Origin: Streptococcus oralis
Lineage (GTDB): Bacteria > Bacillota > Bacilli > Lactobacillales > Streptococcaceae
DNA: 64,000 nucleotides
Reading direction: 5' to 3'
NCBI RefSeq assembly: GCF_001983955.1
Contig: NZ_CP019562.1
Span: 1,807,501-1,871,500 of the forward strand
Each line of letters opens with the position of its first letter. Position 1 is the stretch's first letter. Made by a program: the position numbers and the translations under genes. Below the pieces are notes generated by a model that ran no database searches, was not told the origin of the DNA, and saw nothing but the letters and a program-made list of their open reading frames with translations. Positions 20,147 through 31,167 of the stretch are shown in pieces.

Positions 20147-21403
20147 ATGCACATTTTTGATGAGCTAAAAGAGCGTGGTTTGATTTTTCAAACGACTGAT
20201 GAAGAAGCTTTGCGTAAAGCCCTAGAAAAAGGTCAAGTTTCCTATTATACCGGCTACGATCCAACTGCTGACAGCCTTCACCTCGGTCACCTTGTCGCAA
20301 TCTTGACCAGTCGTCGTTTGCAATTAGCAGGTCACAAACCTTATGCGCTCGTTGGCGGTGCTACAGGTCTCATCGGAGATCCGTCCTTCAAAGATGCTGA
20401 GCGTAGTCTCCAAACAAAAGACACAGTAGAGGGCTGGGTCAAGTCTATCCAAGGACAACTTTCTCGTTTTCTTGACTTTGAAAATGGTGAAAACAAGGCT
20501 GTCATGGTCAACAACTACGACTGGTTTGGCAGCATCAGCTTCATCGACTTCCTCCGTGATATCGGAAAATACTTCACTGTCAACTACATGATGAGCAAGG
20601 AGTCTGTTAAAAAACGGATCGAAACAGGGATTTCTTACACGGAGTTTGCTTACCAAATCATGCAAGGTTATGACTTCTTTGTCCTTAACCAAGAGCACAA
20701 CGTAACGCTACAAATCGGTGGTTCTGACCAGTGGGGCAATATGACTGCTGGTACCGAATTGCTTCGTCGTAAGGCTGACAAGACTGGTCACGTGATCACT
20801 GTGCCACTCATCACAGACGCAACTGGTAAGAAATTTGGTAAATCAGAAGGAAACGCAGTCTGGCTCAATCCTGAAAAGACTTCTCCATACGAAATGTACC
20901 AATTCTGGATGAATGTCATGGATGCTGATGCTGTACGTTTCTTGAAGATCTTTACTTTCTTGACACTTGATGAGATTGAAGACATCCGCAAACAGTTTGA
21001 AGCAGCTCCACACGAACGCTTGGCTCAAAAAGTCCTGGCTCGTGAAGTCGTGACTCTTGTTCACGGAGAAGAAGCTTACAAAGAAGCCCTCAACATCACT
21101 GAGCAACTCTTTGCTGGAAACATCAAAAACCTTTCTGTCAAGGAACTCAAACAAGGACTTCGTGGAGTGCCAAACTACCAAGTACAAGCAGACGAAAACC
21201 ACAATATCGTGGAACTTCTCGTCTCATCTGGTGTGGTCAATTCAAAACGCCAAGCCCGTGAAGACGTTCAAAACGGAGCTATCTACGTCAACGGCGACCG
21301 TATCCAAGACCTTGACTATGTCTTGAGTGACGCAGATAAGTTAGAAAACGAACTAACTGTTATTCGCCGAGGTAAGAAAAAATACTTCGTTCTTACATAC
21401 TAA
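20147..21403 (+). CDS. tyrS: Tyrosyl-tRNA synthetase
   Basis: A 418-aa class I synthetase. The HIGH-type motif is HLGHLVAI (near residues 45-52) and the KMSKS-type motif is KFGKSEG (near 229-235). The C-terminal S4-like RNA-binding domain (about 350-418) contains [18 protein letters not shown]. Length fits the TyrS type. SD AAAGGAG precedes the ATG. It is monocistronic with a strong terminator. Confidence 0.97.
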   Translation: MHIFDELKERGLIFQTTDEEALRKALEKGQVSYYTGYDPTADSLHLGHLVAILTSRRLQLAGHKPYALVGGATGLIGDPSFKDAERSLQTKDTVEGWVKSIQGQLSRFLDFENGENKAVMVNNYDWFGSISFIDFLRDIGKYFTVNYMMSKESVKKRIETGISYTEFAYQIMQGYDFFVLNQEHNVTLQIGGSDQWGNMTAGTELLRRKADKTGHVITVPLITDATGKKFGKSEGNAVWLNPEKTSPYEMYQFWMNVMDADAVRFLKIFTFLTLDEIEDIRKQFEAAPHERLAQKVLAREVVTLVHGEEAYKEALNITEQLFAGNIKNLSVKELKQGLRGVPNYQVQADENHNIVELLVSSGVVNSKRQAREDVQNGAIYVNGDRIQDLDYVLSDADKLENELTVIRRGKKKYFVLTY

Positions 21404-21410
21404 AAAAGCA

Positions 21411-21443
21411 GACTGGAGGCATTTGCCATCCAGTCCTTTTTTT
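21411..21443 (+). terminator. tyrS terminator
   Basis: GACTGGA (21411-21417) pairs with TCCAGTC (21429-21435), followed by CTTTTTTT. Confidence 0.88.
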
Positions 21444-21457
21444 GCTAGACTAAAACT

Positions 21458-22306
21458 ATGAATACAAACCTCAAACCAAAACTCCAACGCTTTGCTACTG
21501 CTAGCTCCTTTGCCTGCCCTATCTGCCAAGAAAATCTGACCTTGGTCGAAACCAGTCTCAAGTGTAGCAATCGCCATTCTTTTGACTTGGCAAAATTTGG
21601 CTATGTCAATCTGGCTCCTCAAATCAAGCAATCTGCCAACTACGACAAGGAAAACTTCCAAAACCGACAACAAATCCTAGAGGCTGGGTTTTATCAGACT
21701 ATCTTAGAAACCATCTCAGACCTGCTTGCAAGACTAGAAACTGCCAAAACTATCTTGGATATCGGTTGTGGCGAAGGCTTCTACTCTCGCAAACTCCAAG
21801 AAAGTCATCCTGACAAAACTTTCTACGCCTTTGATATTTCCAAAGATTCCGTTCAAATCGCTGCCAAGAGCGAACCCAACTGGGCGGTCAACTGGTTTGT
21901 TGGAGACCTGGCTCGCCTCCCTATAAAAGACGCCAGCATGGATATCCTGCTTGATATCTTTTCGCCTGCCAACTATGGGGAATTTCGTCGTGTTCTATCC
22001 AAATACGGTATTTTAATCAAGGTCATCCCAACTGAAAATCACCTCAAAGAAATCCGCCAAATGGTGCAGGACCAGCTGACAAAGAAGGACTATTCTAATC
22101 AAGATATCAAAGAACATTTCCAGGAACACTTCAGCATCCAATCTAGCCAAATAGCTTCCCTAACAAAGCACATCACAGCAGAGCAACGCCAAGCCCTGCT
22201 TGCCATGACACCCTTACTCTTTCACGTTGATCATACTAAGATTGACTGGAGCCAACTGACAGAGATTACCATCGAAGCAGAGATTTTGGTTGGGAAAGCA
22301 GAGTAA
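21458..22306 (+). CDS. rlmA: 23S rRNA (guanine-N1)-methyltransferase, RlmA(II) type
   Basis: A 282-aa SAM-dependent methyltransferase. The N-terminal zinc finger is CPICQENL then CSNRHSFD (Cys19, Cys22, Cys35, His39 approximate). The SAM motif ILDIGCGEGFYS is near 102-113. In Gram-positive bacteria RlmA(II) methylates G748 of 23S rRNA and modulates macrolide, tylosin and ketolide binding; position-specific function is inferred from the family. It follows the tyrS terminator with a 14-bp gap, so it may depend on read-through or a promoter inside the terminator region. Confidence 0.85.
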   Translation: MNTNLKPKLQRFATASSFACPICQENLTLVETSLKCSNRHSFDLAKFGYVNLAPQIKQSANYDKENFQNRQQILEAGFYQTILETISDLLARLETAKTILDIGCGEGFYSRKLQESHPDKTFYAFDISKDSVQIAAKSEPNWAVNWFVGDLARLPIKDASMDILLDIFSPANYGEFRRVLSKYGILIKVIPTENHLKEIRQMVQDQLTKKDYSNQDIKEHFQEHFSIQSSQIASLTKHITAEQRQALLAMTPLLFHVDHTKIDWSQLTEITIEAEILVGKAE

Positions 22307-22327
22307 TTAAAACTTTCAGATAAGACA

Positions 22328-22354
22328 AAACCCGCACCTTCAAGGTACGGGTTT
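22328..22354. terminator. Bidirectional terminator between rlmA and malP
   Basis: AAACCCG-C-ACCTT loop AAGGT-A-CGGGTTT; flanking A and T runs permit use by both convergent genes. Confidence 0.82.
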
Positions 22355-22368
22355 AAATTATGTAATTA

Positions 22369-24627
22369 TTAGTTCAAGTGCCAGATATCTTCGTTGTACT
22401 GAGCGATGGTACGGTCAGATGAGAAGAATCCTGCTTTGGCAATGTTGACGATGACTTTATCCAACCATGCGTCACGGTTTTCGTAGTCAGCAAGCATTTG
22501 CTCTTTCACCTTGATGTAGTCTTCCAAGTCAAGGAGAGTCATGAACCAGTCTTTGTTGATCAATTCGTTGTAAAGACGTTCCAAGCGTTCTTTCTTACCT
22601 ACTGCAAGAACAGCGTCGCTGACGATGAAGTCAACCAATGGTTTGATAGCTTCACGAGCATAGAATTCGCTTGACTTGTAAGCTGCTTTTGCGTAAAGGT
22701 CGATAACAGTTTCTGAATCTTCACCGAAGATGTAGATGTTTTCGTCGCCAACCAATTCAGCGATTTCCACGTTAGCTCCGTCCATAGTACCAAGAGTCAA
22801 AGCTCCGTTCAACATGAATTTCATGTTACCAGTACCTGAAGCTTCTTTAGATGCAAGTGAAATTTGTTCAGAGATATCACATGCTGGGATCAAGAAGCTT
22901 GCTGCAGTAACGTTGTAGTTTTCAACCATAACTACTTGCAAGTGTGGAGCTACAGCTGGGTCGTTAGCAATCACTTCTGACAAGCAAAGGATCAAGTGAA
23001 TGATGTCTTGGGCAATTGTGTAGGCAGGAGCCGCTTTACCACCAAAGAAGACTGTGATTGGACGAGCAGGGATGTTACCAGCCTTGATATCAAGGTATTT
23101 GTGGATCACATACAAAGCGTTCATTTGTTGGCGTTTGTACTCGTGGAGACGTTTGATCTGGATATCAAAGATAGAGTTTGTATTGATTTCCACACCTTGG
23201 TGTTCTTTCAAGTGACGAGCCAATTTACGTTTGTTGTGAGCCTTGATGCTTTCCAATTTTTCTTTAACAGCAACCTTGTCTTCGTATGACAAGAGTTTTT
23301 CAAGCTCATCTGCTTCATGGTGCCAACCTTCTCCAATAATCTCATCCAAGTAGTGAGACAAGCTTGGGTTAGCATGCATGAGCCAACGACGGAATGTGAT
23401 ACCGTTTGTTTTGTTGTTGAATTTTTCTGGGTAGATGTCGTAGAAAGCTTTCAACTCTGAATTCTTCAAGATTTCAGTGTGAAGAGCCGCAACCCCGTTT
23501 ACGCTATATCCATAGTGGATATCCATGTGAGCCATATGAACACGTCCGCTCTCATCGATGATTTGAACAGCTGGATCTTTGTATTCTGCTTTAACACGGC
23601 GGTCCAATTCTTTGATGATTGGTACCAAGTGAGGAACCACTTCTTCCAAGAATTCAAGAGGCCATTTTTCAAGGGCTTCAGCAAGGATTGTGTGGTTAGT
23701 GTAGGCAGTCATGCTACGAACGATAGAGATTGCTTCATCAAGTTCGATACCACGTGCAGTCAAGAGACGAATCAATTCAGGAATCACCATTGATGGGTGA
23801 GTATCATTGATTTGTACAACTGCATAGTCCGCAAGGTCATGCAAGTTGCTTCCTTTTTCGATTGCTTCGTCGATGATCAATTGTGCACCGTTTGAAACCA
23901 TGAAGTATTGTTGGAAGATACGGAGCAATTCACCTTGCTTGTCGCTATCGTCTGGGTAAAGGAAGAGAGTCAAGTTGCGAGCGATATCTGTCTTATCAAA
24001 GTTGATACCGTCTTCGATGATAGAAGAATCAACTGAATCCAAGTCAAACAAACGCAAGCGGTTTTTAGTAGCTGTCTTGTAACCAGGTACATCGATATCG
24101 TAAAGAGTAGATGTCAATGTGAAGTGTGCAAATGGCACTTGGTAGCTACGGCTTGAGCGAATCAACCAGTTTTGGTCAGTCAACCAAGCGTTAGGAATTG
24201 TTTCTTGTTGGTTGTTTTTAAGAACTTGTTGGAAAAGACCGAAGTGGTAGTTCAATCCAACACCGTCACCATTCAAACCAAGTGTAGCGATTGAGTCGAT
24301 AAAGCAGGCCGCCAAACGTCCCAAACCACCGTTACCAAGTGATGGTTCCAATTCTACTTCTTCAATTTCGATCAACTCTTTACCTGCAGCTGCAAGTTCT
24401 TTCTTCACATCATCGTAAAGACCAAGGTTAATCAAGTTGTTTGACAAGAGTTTACCGATCAAGAACTCAGCTGAGATGTAGTAAACTTTTTTCTTACCAG
24501 TGTTGACTGGTTTTTGACTGCTAGCAAGCTTGCTGTAGTTGAGAAGAGCAAGGTAAAGCTCTTCATTGCTACATTCTGCAATGGTTTTATTGTAACGTTT
24601 TTGTACAAATTCGTTTAATGGTAACAT
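22369..24627 (-). CDS. malP: Maltodextrin/glycogen phosphorylase
   Basis: A 752-aa GT35 phosphorylase that releases glucose-1-phosphate from maltodextrins in the cytoplasm. The pyridoxal-phosphate region [20 protein letters not shown] is conserved with its Lys near residue 600, and the substrate block [14 protein letters not shown] lies near 95-108. The gene is second in the malQ-malP operon, 24 bp behind malQ. It works with MalQ, which lengthens short dextrins for it. Confidence 0.95.
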   Translation of the reverse strand: MLPLNEFVQKRYNKTIAECSNEELYLALLNYSKLASSQKPVNTGKKKVYYISAEFLIGKLLSNNLINLGLYDDVKKELAAAGKELIEIEEVELEPSLGNGGLGRLAACFIDSIATLGLNGDGVGLNYHFGLFQQVLKNNQQETIPNAWLTDQNWLIRSSRSYQVPFAHFTLTSTLYDIDVPGYKTATKNRLRLFDLDSVDSSIIEDGINFDKTDIARNLTLFLYPDDSDKQGELLRIFQQYFMVSNGAQLIIDEAIEKGSNLHDLADYAVVQINDTHPSMVIPELIRLLTARGIELDEAISIVRSMTAYTNHTILAEALEKWPLEFLEEVVPHLVPIIKELDRRVKAEYKDPAVQIIDESGRVHMAHMDIHYGYSVNGVAALHTEILKNSELKAFYDIYPEKFNNKTNGITFRRWLMHANPSLSHYLDEIIGEGWHHEADELEKLLSYEDKVAVKEKLESIKAHNKRKLARHLKEHQGVEINTNSIFDIQIKRLHEYKRQQMNALYVIHKYLDIKAGNIPARPITVFFGGKAAPAYTIAQDIIHLILCLSEVIANDPAVAPHLQVVMVENYNVTAASFLIPACDISEQISLASKEASGTGNMKFMLNGALTLGTMDGANVEIAELVGDENIYIFGEDSETVIDLYAKAAYKSSEFYAREAIKPLVDFIVSDAVLAVGKKERLERLYNELINKDWFMTLLDLEDYIKVKEQMLADYENRDAWLDKVIVNIAKAGFFSSDRTIAQYNEDIWHLN

Positions 24628-24651
24628 GTTTATGTGTCTCCTGATATTGTC

Positions 24652-26169
24652 TTATTTCTTTAATTCTACCAAATTTTCATTAATTCGGCGATAAATTGTA
24701 GTCAAGTCAAGCAAAGTTTCTTCAACAGCTGGTGTCAATTGATCTGCTGTCATACGCCATGACCAGTTTCCACCAAGAGTAGATGGGAAGTTCATACGAG
24801 CTGACTCATCTAGTTCTAGCAAGTCTTGCATGGTTGCAATAGCCATGAAGCTAACGGATGAAAATACTGTACGAAGCATAGCGTGTGGCACTGTTTCGTA
24901 CTCTTTACGGTTCGTGTAACGAGCCATGTATTCACGAGTTGGATCGTCAATCTCATTACGGTACCAACCAAGGACCGTATTATTATCGTGTGTTCCTGTG
25001 TACATAACAGAGTTGGCAGGCGCCAAGTGTGGGCTATCGATACTTTCGTCTTCTGGGTTGAAGGCAAACTGAAGAATCTTCATTCCTGGGAAGCCAGTAC
25101 GTTCGCGTAACTCAATCACTTCATCTGTCATGAAACCAAGGTCTTCTGCGATGATGTTTAGCTCACCAAGTTTTTTCTTAACGGCTGCAAAAAGTTTGTA
25201 GCCAGGACCTTTCACCCATTTACCAGGTGCTGCTGTATCGGAACCAGCAGGAATTTCCCAGTAAGATTCGAACCCGCGGAAGTGGTCGATACGAACGATA
25301 TCGTAGATCTTGAAGCTTTCGCGCAAACGTTCAATCCACCATTTGTAACCGTCTTTGTCCATTGCTTCCCAGTCATAGATTGGGTTCCCCCAAAGCTGAC
25401 CAGTGGCAGAAAACTCATCTGGTGGGCATCCTGCGATACAAGTTGCTTTACCATTGGCATCTGTCTTAAAGAGATGTGGATTTGCCCACATGTCGCTTGA
25501 ATCTTCCGCTACGTAGATAGGCATGTCCCCAACAATTTCGATGTGGTTATCGTTAGCATAGGCTTTCAATTTCAACCATTGTTGGAAGAAGAAGTATTGA
25601 GTCACACGGTGGTAAACCAACTTGTCTGCCAATTTCTCACGGTAGCTTTCAAGTGCTGAAGCTTTACGAGCACGAGCATCTGCATCTGGCCATTCTGTCC
25701 AAGCAAGATTGTCAAAATGCTCTTTGATCGCCATATATTCTGCGAAGAGTTCGAGCCATGATTGGTTGTCTTTAGCAAACTTCTCAAAATCTTTGACATC
25801 ACCCACTTCCAAGAAGCGTTTAACTGCTTTTTCTAAAAGCGGACGACGTGCATAATAAATCTTCGCATAGTCAACTTCAGATGCATCGCTACCAAAGTCA
25901 ACACCTTTAAGATCACTAGCTTCGAGCAAGCCTTGCTCTACCAAGATATCAAGGTCGATAAAATGCGTATTTCCAGCAAAAGCCGAGAATGATTGGTATG
26001 GAGAATCTCCATAGCTTGTTGTCCCAAGAGGGAGAATTTGCCAGTAACGTTGCTTCGTACGAACCAAGAAATCGACGAAATCATAGGCAGTTTGGCCAAA
26101 TGATCCAATCCCGTATGCTCCTGGTAGAGAAGAGATGTGCATCAACACACCACTTTGACGTTTTTTCAT
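24652..26169 (-). CDS. malQ: 4-alpha-glucanotransferase (amylomaltase)
   Basis: A 505-aa GH77 enzyme that transfers glucan chains between maltodextrins. Conserved blocks include HISSLPGAYGIGSFG (residues 11-25), the nucleophile region VRIDHFRGF with Asp near 295, IAEDLGF near 340 and YTGTHDNNT near 393. The pneumococcal gene is also called malM. It is first in the minus-strand operon and faces malX across a shared regulatory region carrying LacI-type operators. Confidence 0.95.
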   Translation of the reverse strand: MKKRQSGVLMHISSLPGAYGIGSFGQTAYDFVDFLVRTKQRYWQILPLGTTSYGDSPYQSFSAFAGNTHFIDLDILVEQGLLEASDLKGVDFGSDASEVDYAKIYYARRPLLEKAVKRFLEVGDVKDFEKFAKDNQSWLELFAEYMAIKEHFDNLAWTEWPDADARARKASALESYREKLADKLVYHRVTQYFFFQQWLKLKAYANDNHIEIVGDMPIYVAEDSSDMWANPHLFKTDANGKATCIAGCPPDEFSATGQLWGNPIYDWEAMDKDGYKWWIERLRESFKIYDIVRIDHFRGFESYWEIPAGSDTAAPGKWVKGPGYKLFAAVKKKLGELNIIAEDLGFMTDEVIELRERTGFPGMKILQFAFNPEDESIDSPHLAPANSVMYTGTHDNNTVLGWYRNEIDDPTREYMARYTNRKEYETVPHAMLRTVFSSVSFMAIATMQDLLELDESARMNFPSTLGGNWSWRMTADQLTPAVEETLLDLTTIYRRINENLVELKK

Positions 26170-26213
26170 AATAGCACCTCATGTGTTTGTTATAAAACGT
26201 TGCGCAATCAAGG

Positions 26214-26227
26214 CGCAAACGTTTGCG
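26214..26227. promoter_or_regulatory. MalR/LacI-family operator downstream of the malQ promoter
   Basis: Perfect 14-bp palindrome CGCAAACGTTTGCG, located 9 bp downstream of the malQ -10 box in transcription direction, the place for a repressor. MalR binding to malMP and malXCD promoters is established in pneumococcus. Confidence 0.8.
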
Positions 26228-26235
26228 TTAAGTTA

Positions 26236-26264
26236 AGTATAGCGTATTTTGAACACAAATGCAA
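26236..26264 (-). promoter_or_regulatory. malQ-malP promoter
   Basis: Minus strand TTGCAT (26259-26264), 17-base spacer, TATACT (26236-26241). The -35 is embedded in AACGCTTGCA, the same sequence found at the malX -35. Confidence 0.85.
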
Positions 26265-26543
26265 GCGTTTTTAAAAAATTTTTTTGAATTATTTTAATCA
26301 AACAAAACTTGTTCCCACTGATATTTTATGAAATAAGCGAAAAAAATTTAAAGATTTTCTGATTTAAGATAATTTATTCCCAATATCTGCTCTATTTTCT
26401 GAAAAATCGAGCCGAATTTACGCAATCGTTTTCCTAATATATTTTCAATTCAAAAAAACAAACATTTTAAGTTCTTTCCTATATATAGGCTTTGACAAAT
26501 GTTTGAAACCTTAAATTTTTTTTAAAAATTTTCCTAAAAACGC
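26265..26543. other. AT-rich spacer between the two mal promoters
   Basis: About 280 bp with no open frame worth calling, very AT-rich with runs of A and T. It separates two near mirror-image promoter/operator sets, so curvature or repressor looping is possible but not shown. Confidence 0.5.
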
Positions 26544-26572
26544 TTGCAACCGTTTTCTATTTGTGCTATACT
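26544..26572 (+). promoter_or_regulatory. malX-malC-malD promoter
   Basis: TTGCAA (26544-26549), 17-base spacer, TATACT (26567-26572). The -35 overlaps AAACGCTTGCAACCGTTTTC, itself a LacI-type half-symmetric site. Confidence 0.85.
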
Positions 26573-26584
26573 AAGTTCGTAAAA

Positions 26585-26602
26585 GAAAACGTTTGCGTTT
26601 TC
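26585..26602. promoter_or_regulatory. MalR/LacI-family operator downstream of the malX promoter
   Basis: GAAAACGTTTGCGTTTTC has perfect 6-bp outer arms and the ACGTTTGCG core shared with the operator at 26214-26227. It lies just downstream of the malX -10. Confidence 0.75.
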
Positions 26603-26642
26603 TCATTAAATTATTTTTGTTATTCTTTAGGAGGAATACACT

Positions 26643-27914
26643 ATGTCATCTAAATTCATGAAGAGCGCTGCTGTGCTCGGAACTGCTACTCTTGCTAGCT
26701 TACTTTTGGTAGCTTGCGGAAGCAAAACTGCTGATAAAGCAGCTGATACTAGCTCATCTGAAGCAAAAGAAATCACTTTCTACGTTGAAGACCAATACAA
26801 AGCCTACGCTGAAAAAGTTGCTGCAGCTTATGAAAAAGAATCAGGTACAAAAGTTAACATCAAATCAGGTGACCAACTTGGTGGACTTGACAAACTTTCT
26901 CTTGACAACCAATCAGGTCAAGCTGCTGACGTTATGATGGCACCATACGACCGCGTAGGTAGCCTTGGTACTGACGGACAACTTTCAGAAGTTACTTTGA
27001 GCGACGGTGCAAAAACAGATGATAAAACTAAATCTCTTGTAACAGCTGCTGACGGTAAAGTTTACGGTGCTCCTGCCGTTATTGAGTCACTTGTTATGTA
27101 CTACAACAAAGACTTGCTTAAAGAAGCTCCAAAAACTTTTGCTGAATTAGAAGAACTTGCTAAAGACAGCAAATACGCTTTCGCTGGTGAAGATGGCAAA
27201 ACTACTGCATTCCTAGCTGACTGGACAAACTTCTACTACGCATACGGACTTCTTGCTGGTAACGGTGGTTACGTATTCGGACAAAACGGTAAAGACGCTA
27301 AAGACATCGGTCTTGCAAACGACGGTTCTATCACTGGTGTCAACTACGCTAAATCTTGGTATGAAAAATGGCCTAAAGGTATGCAAGATACTGAAGGTGC
27401 TGCAAACTTGATCCAAACTCAATTCCAAGAAGGTAAAACAGCTGCTATCATCGACGGTCCTTGGAAAGCTCAAGCATTCAAAGATGCTAAAGTAAACTAC
27501 GGTGTTGCTACTATTCCAACTCTTCCAAATGGTAAAGAATACACACCATTCGGTGGTGGTAAAGCTTGGATCATCCCATCAAGCACTAAGAACCTTGAAG
27601 CTGCACAAAAATTTGTAGACTTCCTTGTTTCAACTGAACAACAAAAAGCATTCTACGATGCAACTAACGAAATCCCAGCTAACACTGAAGCTCGTTCATA
27701 CGCTGAAGGTAAAAACGATGAGTTGACAACAGCTGTTATCAAACAGTTCAAGAACGCTCAACCAATGCCAAACATTTCTCAAATGTCAGCTGTTTGGGAT
27801 CCAGCTAAAACAATGCTCTTTGATGCTGTAAGTGGTAAAAAAGATGCTAAGACAGCTGCTAACGATGCTGTAACATTGATCAAAGAAACAATCAAACAAA
27901 AATTTGGTGAATAA
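26643..27914 (+). CDS. malX: Maltose/maltodextrin-binding lipoprotein
   Basis: A 423-aa extracytoplasmic solute-binding protein anchored as a lipoprotein. The signal peptide ends in the lipobox LLVAC with Cys near residue 25, followed by a Ser/Ala-rich linker. The remainder is a family 1 binding fold with GGLDKL, VIDGPWKAQAF and FGGGKAWIIP blocks. It delivers maltodextrins to MalC-MalD; the ATPase (often MsmK in streptococci) is not encoded here. SD AGGAGG precedes the ATG. Confidence 0.95.
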   Translation: MSSKFMKSAAVLGTATLASLLLVACGSKTADKAADTSSSEAKEITFYVEDQYKAYAEKVAAAYEKESGTKVNIKSGDQLGGLDKLSLDNQSGQAADVMMAPYDRVGSLGTDGQLSEVTLSDGAKTDDKTKSLVTAADGKVYGAPAVIESLVMYYNKDLLKEAPKTFAELEELAKDSKYAFAGEDGKTTAFLADWTNFYYAYGLLAGNGGYVFGQNGKDAKDIGLANDGSITGVNYAKSWYEKWPKGMQDTEGAANLIQTQFQEGKTAAIIDGPWKAQAFKDAKVNYGVATIPTLPNGKEYTPFGGGKAWIIPSSTKNLEAAQKFVDFLVSTEQQKAFYDATNEIPANTEARSYAEGKNDELTTAVIKQFKNAQPMPNISQMSAVWDPAKTMLFDAVSGKKDAKTAANDAVTLIKETIKQKFGE

Positions 27915-27927
27915 TTGAATTCGTTAC

Positions 27928-27960
27928 AAGGGGGGAGAATACAAATCCCCCTTTGATTTT
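27928..27960 (+). terminator. Partial terminator between malX and malC
   Basis: AAGGGGG (27928-27934) pairs with CCCCCTT (27947-27953) followed by TGATTTT. Such hairpins usually let a fraction through and explain an excess of binding protein over permease. Confidence 0.65.
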
Positions 27961-28040
27961 ATAAATTTCCAAATGATTGCAGTTGCCTATCTAGTGATTG
28001 GAGACAAACTTCAATCTCGTATCCTATGAAAGGAGTATTC

Positions 28041-29333
28041 ATGGAAAACCAACAACCTCGCAAAGCAGCCTTGCTTTCAGTGATTCCTGGGTTAGGACAG
28101 ATTTACAATAAACAAAAGGCCAAAGGTTTTATCTTCCTTGGTGTAACTATCGTATTTGTTCTTTATTTCCTAGCACTTGCAGCCCCTGAATTGCACAATT
28201 TGATCACTCTTGGTGACAAGCCAGGTCGTGATAATTCCCTCTTTATGCTGATTCGTGGTGCCTTCCATTTAATCTTTGTAGTCGTTTATGTGCTCTTTTA
28301 TTTCTTAAATATTAAAGATGCACATACAATCGCAAAACGTATTAACAATGGAATTCCTGTCCCACGTACTTTTAAAGATATGATCAAAGGTATTTATGAG
28401 AATGGTTTCCCTTACCTCTTGATCATCCCATCTTACGTCGCTATGACATTTGCGATTATCTTCCCAGTTATCGTAACCTTGATGATTGCCTTTACCAACT
28501 ATGACTTCCAACACTTGCCACCAAACAAATTGTTGGACTGGGTTGGTTTGACTAACTTTACAAATATCTGGAGCTTAAGTACCTTCCGTTCAGCCTTCGG
28601 TGCGGTTCTTTCTTGGACCATCATCTGGGCCTTGTCTGCTTCTACTTTGCAGATTGTGATTGGTATCTTCACCGCTATCATTGCTAACCAATCATTTATC
28701 AAAGGAAAACGTATCTTTGGTGTTATTTTCCTTCTTCCTTGGGCTGTTCCAGCTTTCATCACTATCTTGACATTCTCAAACATGTTTAACGATAGTGTCG
28801 GAGCGATCAACACTCAAGTCTTGCCTCTTTTGTCTAAGATTCTTCCTTTCCTAGATGGGGCTCTTATCCCTTGGAAAACCGATCCGACTTGGACTAAGAT
28901 TGCCTTGATTATGATGCAAGGTTGGCTAGGTTTCCCATACATCTACGTTTTGACCTTGGGTATCTTGCAGTCGATTCCTAACGACCTCTACGAAGCGGCT
29001 TACATCGATGGTGCCAATGCTTGGCAAAAATTCCGCAACATCACTTTCCCAATGATCTTGGCTGTTGCAGCTCCAACATTGATTAGCCAATACACCTTCA
29101 ACTTTAACAACTTCTCTATCATGTACCTCTTCAACGGCGGAGGTCCTGGTAGCGTTGGTGGTGGAGCCGGTTCAACTGATATCTTGATCTCATGGATTTA
29201 TCGTTTGACAACAGGTACATCTCCTCAATACTCTATGGCGGCAGCTGTTACCTTGATCATCTCTATCATTGTCATCTCTATCTCTATGATCGCATTCAAG
29301 AAACTACACGCATTTGATATGGAGGACGTCTAA
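28041..29333 (+). CDS. malC: Maltodextrin ABC transporter permease MalC (MalF type)
   Basis: A 430-aa inner-membrane permease. The N-terminus carries extra helices around [18 protein letters not shown], and the MetI-like domain covers about residues 125-425. The EAA loop is [20 protein letters not shown] near 318-337. The start ATG at 28041 has AAGGAG 7 bases upstream; an upstream in-frame ATG adds five residues only. It is followed immediately by malD. Confidence 0.94.
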   Translation: MENQQPRKAALLSVIPGLGQIYNKQKAKGFIFLGVTIVFVLYFLALAAPELHNLITLGDKPGRDNSLFMLIRGAFHLIFVVVYVLFYFLNIKDAHTIAKRINNGIPVPRTFKDMIKGIYENGFPYLLIIPSYVAMTFAIIFPVIVTLMIAFTNYDFQHLPPNKLLDWVGLTNFTNIWSLSTFRSAFGAVLSWTIIWALSASTLQIVIGIFTAIIANQSFIKGKRIFGVIFLLPWAVPAFITILTFSNMFNDSVGAINTQVLPLLSKILPFLDGALIPWKTDPTWTKIALIMMQGWLGFPYIYVLTLGILQSIPNDLYEAAYIDGANAWQKFRNITFPMILAVAAPTLISQYTFNFNNFSIMYLFNGGGPGSVGGGAGSTDILISWIYRLTTGTSPQYSMAAAVTLIISIIVISISMIAFKKLHAFDMEDV

Positions 29334-29334
29334 G

Positions 29335-30177
29335 ATGAATAACTCAATCAAACTCAAACGTAGACTGACTCAAACCCTCACTTACCTCTACTTGATTGGT
29401 CTTTCAATCGTGATTATCTATCCACTTTTGATTACTATTATGTCAGCCTTCAAGACTGGTAACGTCGTAGCTTTTAAACTAGATGCTAACGTCGACTTTA
29501 GCTTTGCCAACTTCCAAGGGCTCTTCACTGAAACCTTGTACGGCACTTGGTATCTCAACACTTTGATTATCGCCTTGATTACAATGGCTGTTCAAACAAG
29601 TATCATCGTACTTGCTGGTTATGCCTACAGCCGTTACAACTTCTTGGCTCGTAAACAAAGTTTGGTCTTCTTCTTGATCATCCAAATGGTGCCAACTATG
29701 GCCGCTTTGACAGCCTTCTTCGTTATGGCCCTTATGTTGAACGCCCTTAACCATAGCTGGTTCCTCATCTTCCTATATGTCGGTGGTGGTATCCCAATGA
29801 ACGCTTGGTTGATGAAAGGTTACTTCGACACAGTACCAATGTCTCTAGACGAATCTGCAAAACTAGATGGTGCAGGACACTTCCGTCGCTTCTGGCAAAT
29901 TGTTCTCCCTCTCGTTCGTCCAATGGTTGCAGTACAAGCGCTCTGGGCCTTCATGGGACCTTTCGGAGACTATATCCTCTCTAGTTTCTTGCTTCGTGAG
30001 AAAGAATACTTTACAGTTGCCGTTGGTCTACAGACCTTTGTCAGCAATGTGAAAAACTTGAAGATTGCCTACTTCTCAGCAGGTGCTATCCTCATCGCGC
30101 TTCCAATCTGTATTCTCTTCTTCTTCCTACAAAAGAACTTTGTTTCAGGACTTACAAGTGGTGGCGACAAGGGATAA
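29335..30177 (+). CDS. malD: Maltodextrin ABC transporter permease MalD (MalG type)
   Basis: A 280-aa permease with six predicted helices. The EAA-type loop is [20 protein letters not shown] near residues 171-190. It starts one base after the malC stop, so the two are coupled. Its stop codon lies inside the operon terminator hairpin. Confidence 0.94.
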   Translation: MNNSIKLKRRLTQTLTYLYLIGLSIVIIYPLLITIMSAFKTGNVVAFKLDANVDFSFANFQGLFTETLYGTWYLNTLIIALITMAVQTSIIVLAGYAYSRYNFLARKQSLVFFLIIQMVPTMAALTAFFVMALMLNALNHSWFLIFLYVGGGIPMNAWLMKGYFDTVPMSLDESAKLDGAGHFRRFWQIVLPLVRPMVAVQALWAFMGPFGDYILSSFLLREKEYFTVAVGLQTFVSNVKNLKIAYFSAGAILIALPICILFFFLQKNFVSGLTSGGDKG

Positions 30178-30198
30178 TTTATCCCCGCCACCCTTTTT
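30160..30198 (+). terminator. malXCD terminator
   Basis: GGTGGCG pairs with CGCCACC, with an inner GGGATA/TATCCC stem, followed by CTTTTTC. It overlaps the malD stop codon. Confidence 0.85.
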
Positions 30199-30291
30199 CA
30201 TTTTGATCTTGTTTCTAAAGTTGAAAGATTAGACACAAGACCGCAAATAGTAGCAAAATCAGCTTTTCAGTAAGCAATTTATCTACTAGAC

Positions 30292-30320
30292 TTGAAATAA
30301 ACTACATTTCTCTATATAAT
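30292..30320 (+). promoter_or_regulatory. malA-malR promoter
   Basis: TTGAAA (30292-30297), 17-base spacer, TATAAT (30315-30320). No CGCAAACGTTTGCG-type operator is visible here, so malR may be expressed without autoregulation. Confidence 0.75.
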
Positions 30321-30357
30321 AATACTCATATAGAAAACACCTTTTAGAAAGATACAA

Positions 30358-31158
30358 ATGCTTCCATATCCATTTTCATATTTTTCAAGTATTTGGGGAT
30401 TTCGTAATCCCCTGTCAAAACGTTTCGGTCTCAACTGGTTTCAGCTTCTCTTTACGAGCATTTTCCTCATCAGTTTGTCTATGGTTCCGATTGCCATCCA
30501 AAACAGCTCACAGGAAACGTATCCACTGGATACGTTTATCGATAATGTCTACAGCCCCCTGACAGATGAAGCCATCATGGACTTGTCAGAGAATGCGCAG
30601 ATAGTAGATGGAAAACTGAGCTATGCTGGAACTAAAAATCAGCAAGCTTCTCTTCTGATTGGTCCAAGTCCAAGTAAGGAATTGCCAAAGGACTTGCAAC
30701 TTCATTTTGATACGGAAGAACTCGTCATCAGTAAGGAAAGTAAGGAACTGACTCGCATTCGCTACCACGCGATTCAAACGGAGAGTTTCCAGAGTAAGGA
30801 AGATCTAACCCAGGCCATTTCTAAAGATTGGTACCAACAAAATCGGGTCTATATCAGTCTCTTTCTCGTTCTTGGTGCAAGCTTTCTCTTTGGATTGAAT
30901 TTCTTCATTGTCTCTCTTGGAGCTAGTCTTCTCCTTTATATCACCAAAAAATCACGCCTCTTTTCATTTAGGACCTTTAAAGAGTGCTACCATTTTATCT
31001 TGAACTGTTTAGGATTACCCACTCTGATTACGCTTATTTTGGGACTTTTTGGCCAAAATATGACAACGCTTATCACTGTACAAAACATTCTTTTTGTTCT
31101 TTATCTGGTCACTATTTTTTACAAGACACATTTCCGTGATCCAGATTATCATAAATAG
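30358..31158 (+). CDS. malA: MalA-like membrane protein (DUF1189 family)
   Basis: A 266-aa membrane protein: one helix near residues 35-55, a polar external region (about 56-165), and a cluster of hydrophobic segments from about 165 to 255. The DUF1189 family, called MalA in pneumococcus because of its place in the regulon, has no proven biochemical function. It starts the malA-malR unit; malR follows after 9 bp. Confidence 0.82.
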   Translation: MLPYPFSYFSSIWGFRNPLSKRFGLNWFQLLFTSIFLISLSMVPIAIQNSSQETYPLDTFIDNVYSPLTDEAIMDLSENAQIVDGKLSYAGTKNQQASLLIGPSPSKELPKDLQLHFDTEELVISKESKELTRIRYHAIQTESFQSKEDLTQAISKDWYQQNRVYISLFLVLGASFLFGLNFFIVSLGASLLLYITKKSRLFSFRTFKECYHFILNCLGLPTLITLILGLFGQNMTTLITVQNILFVLYLVTIFYKTHFRDPDYHK

Positions 31159-31167
31159 GAGATTTTT

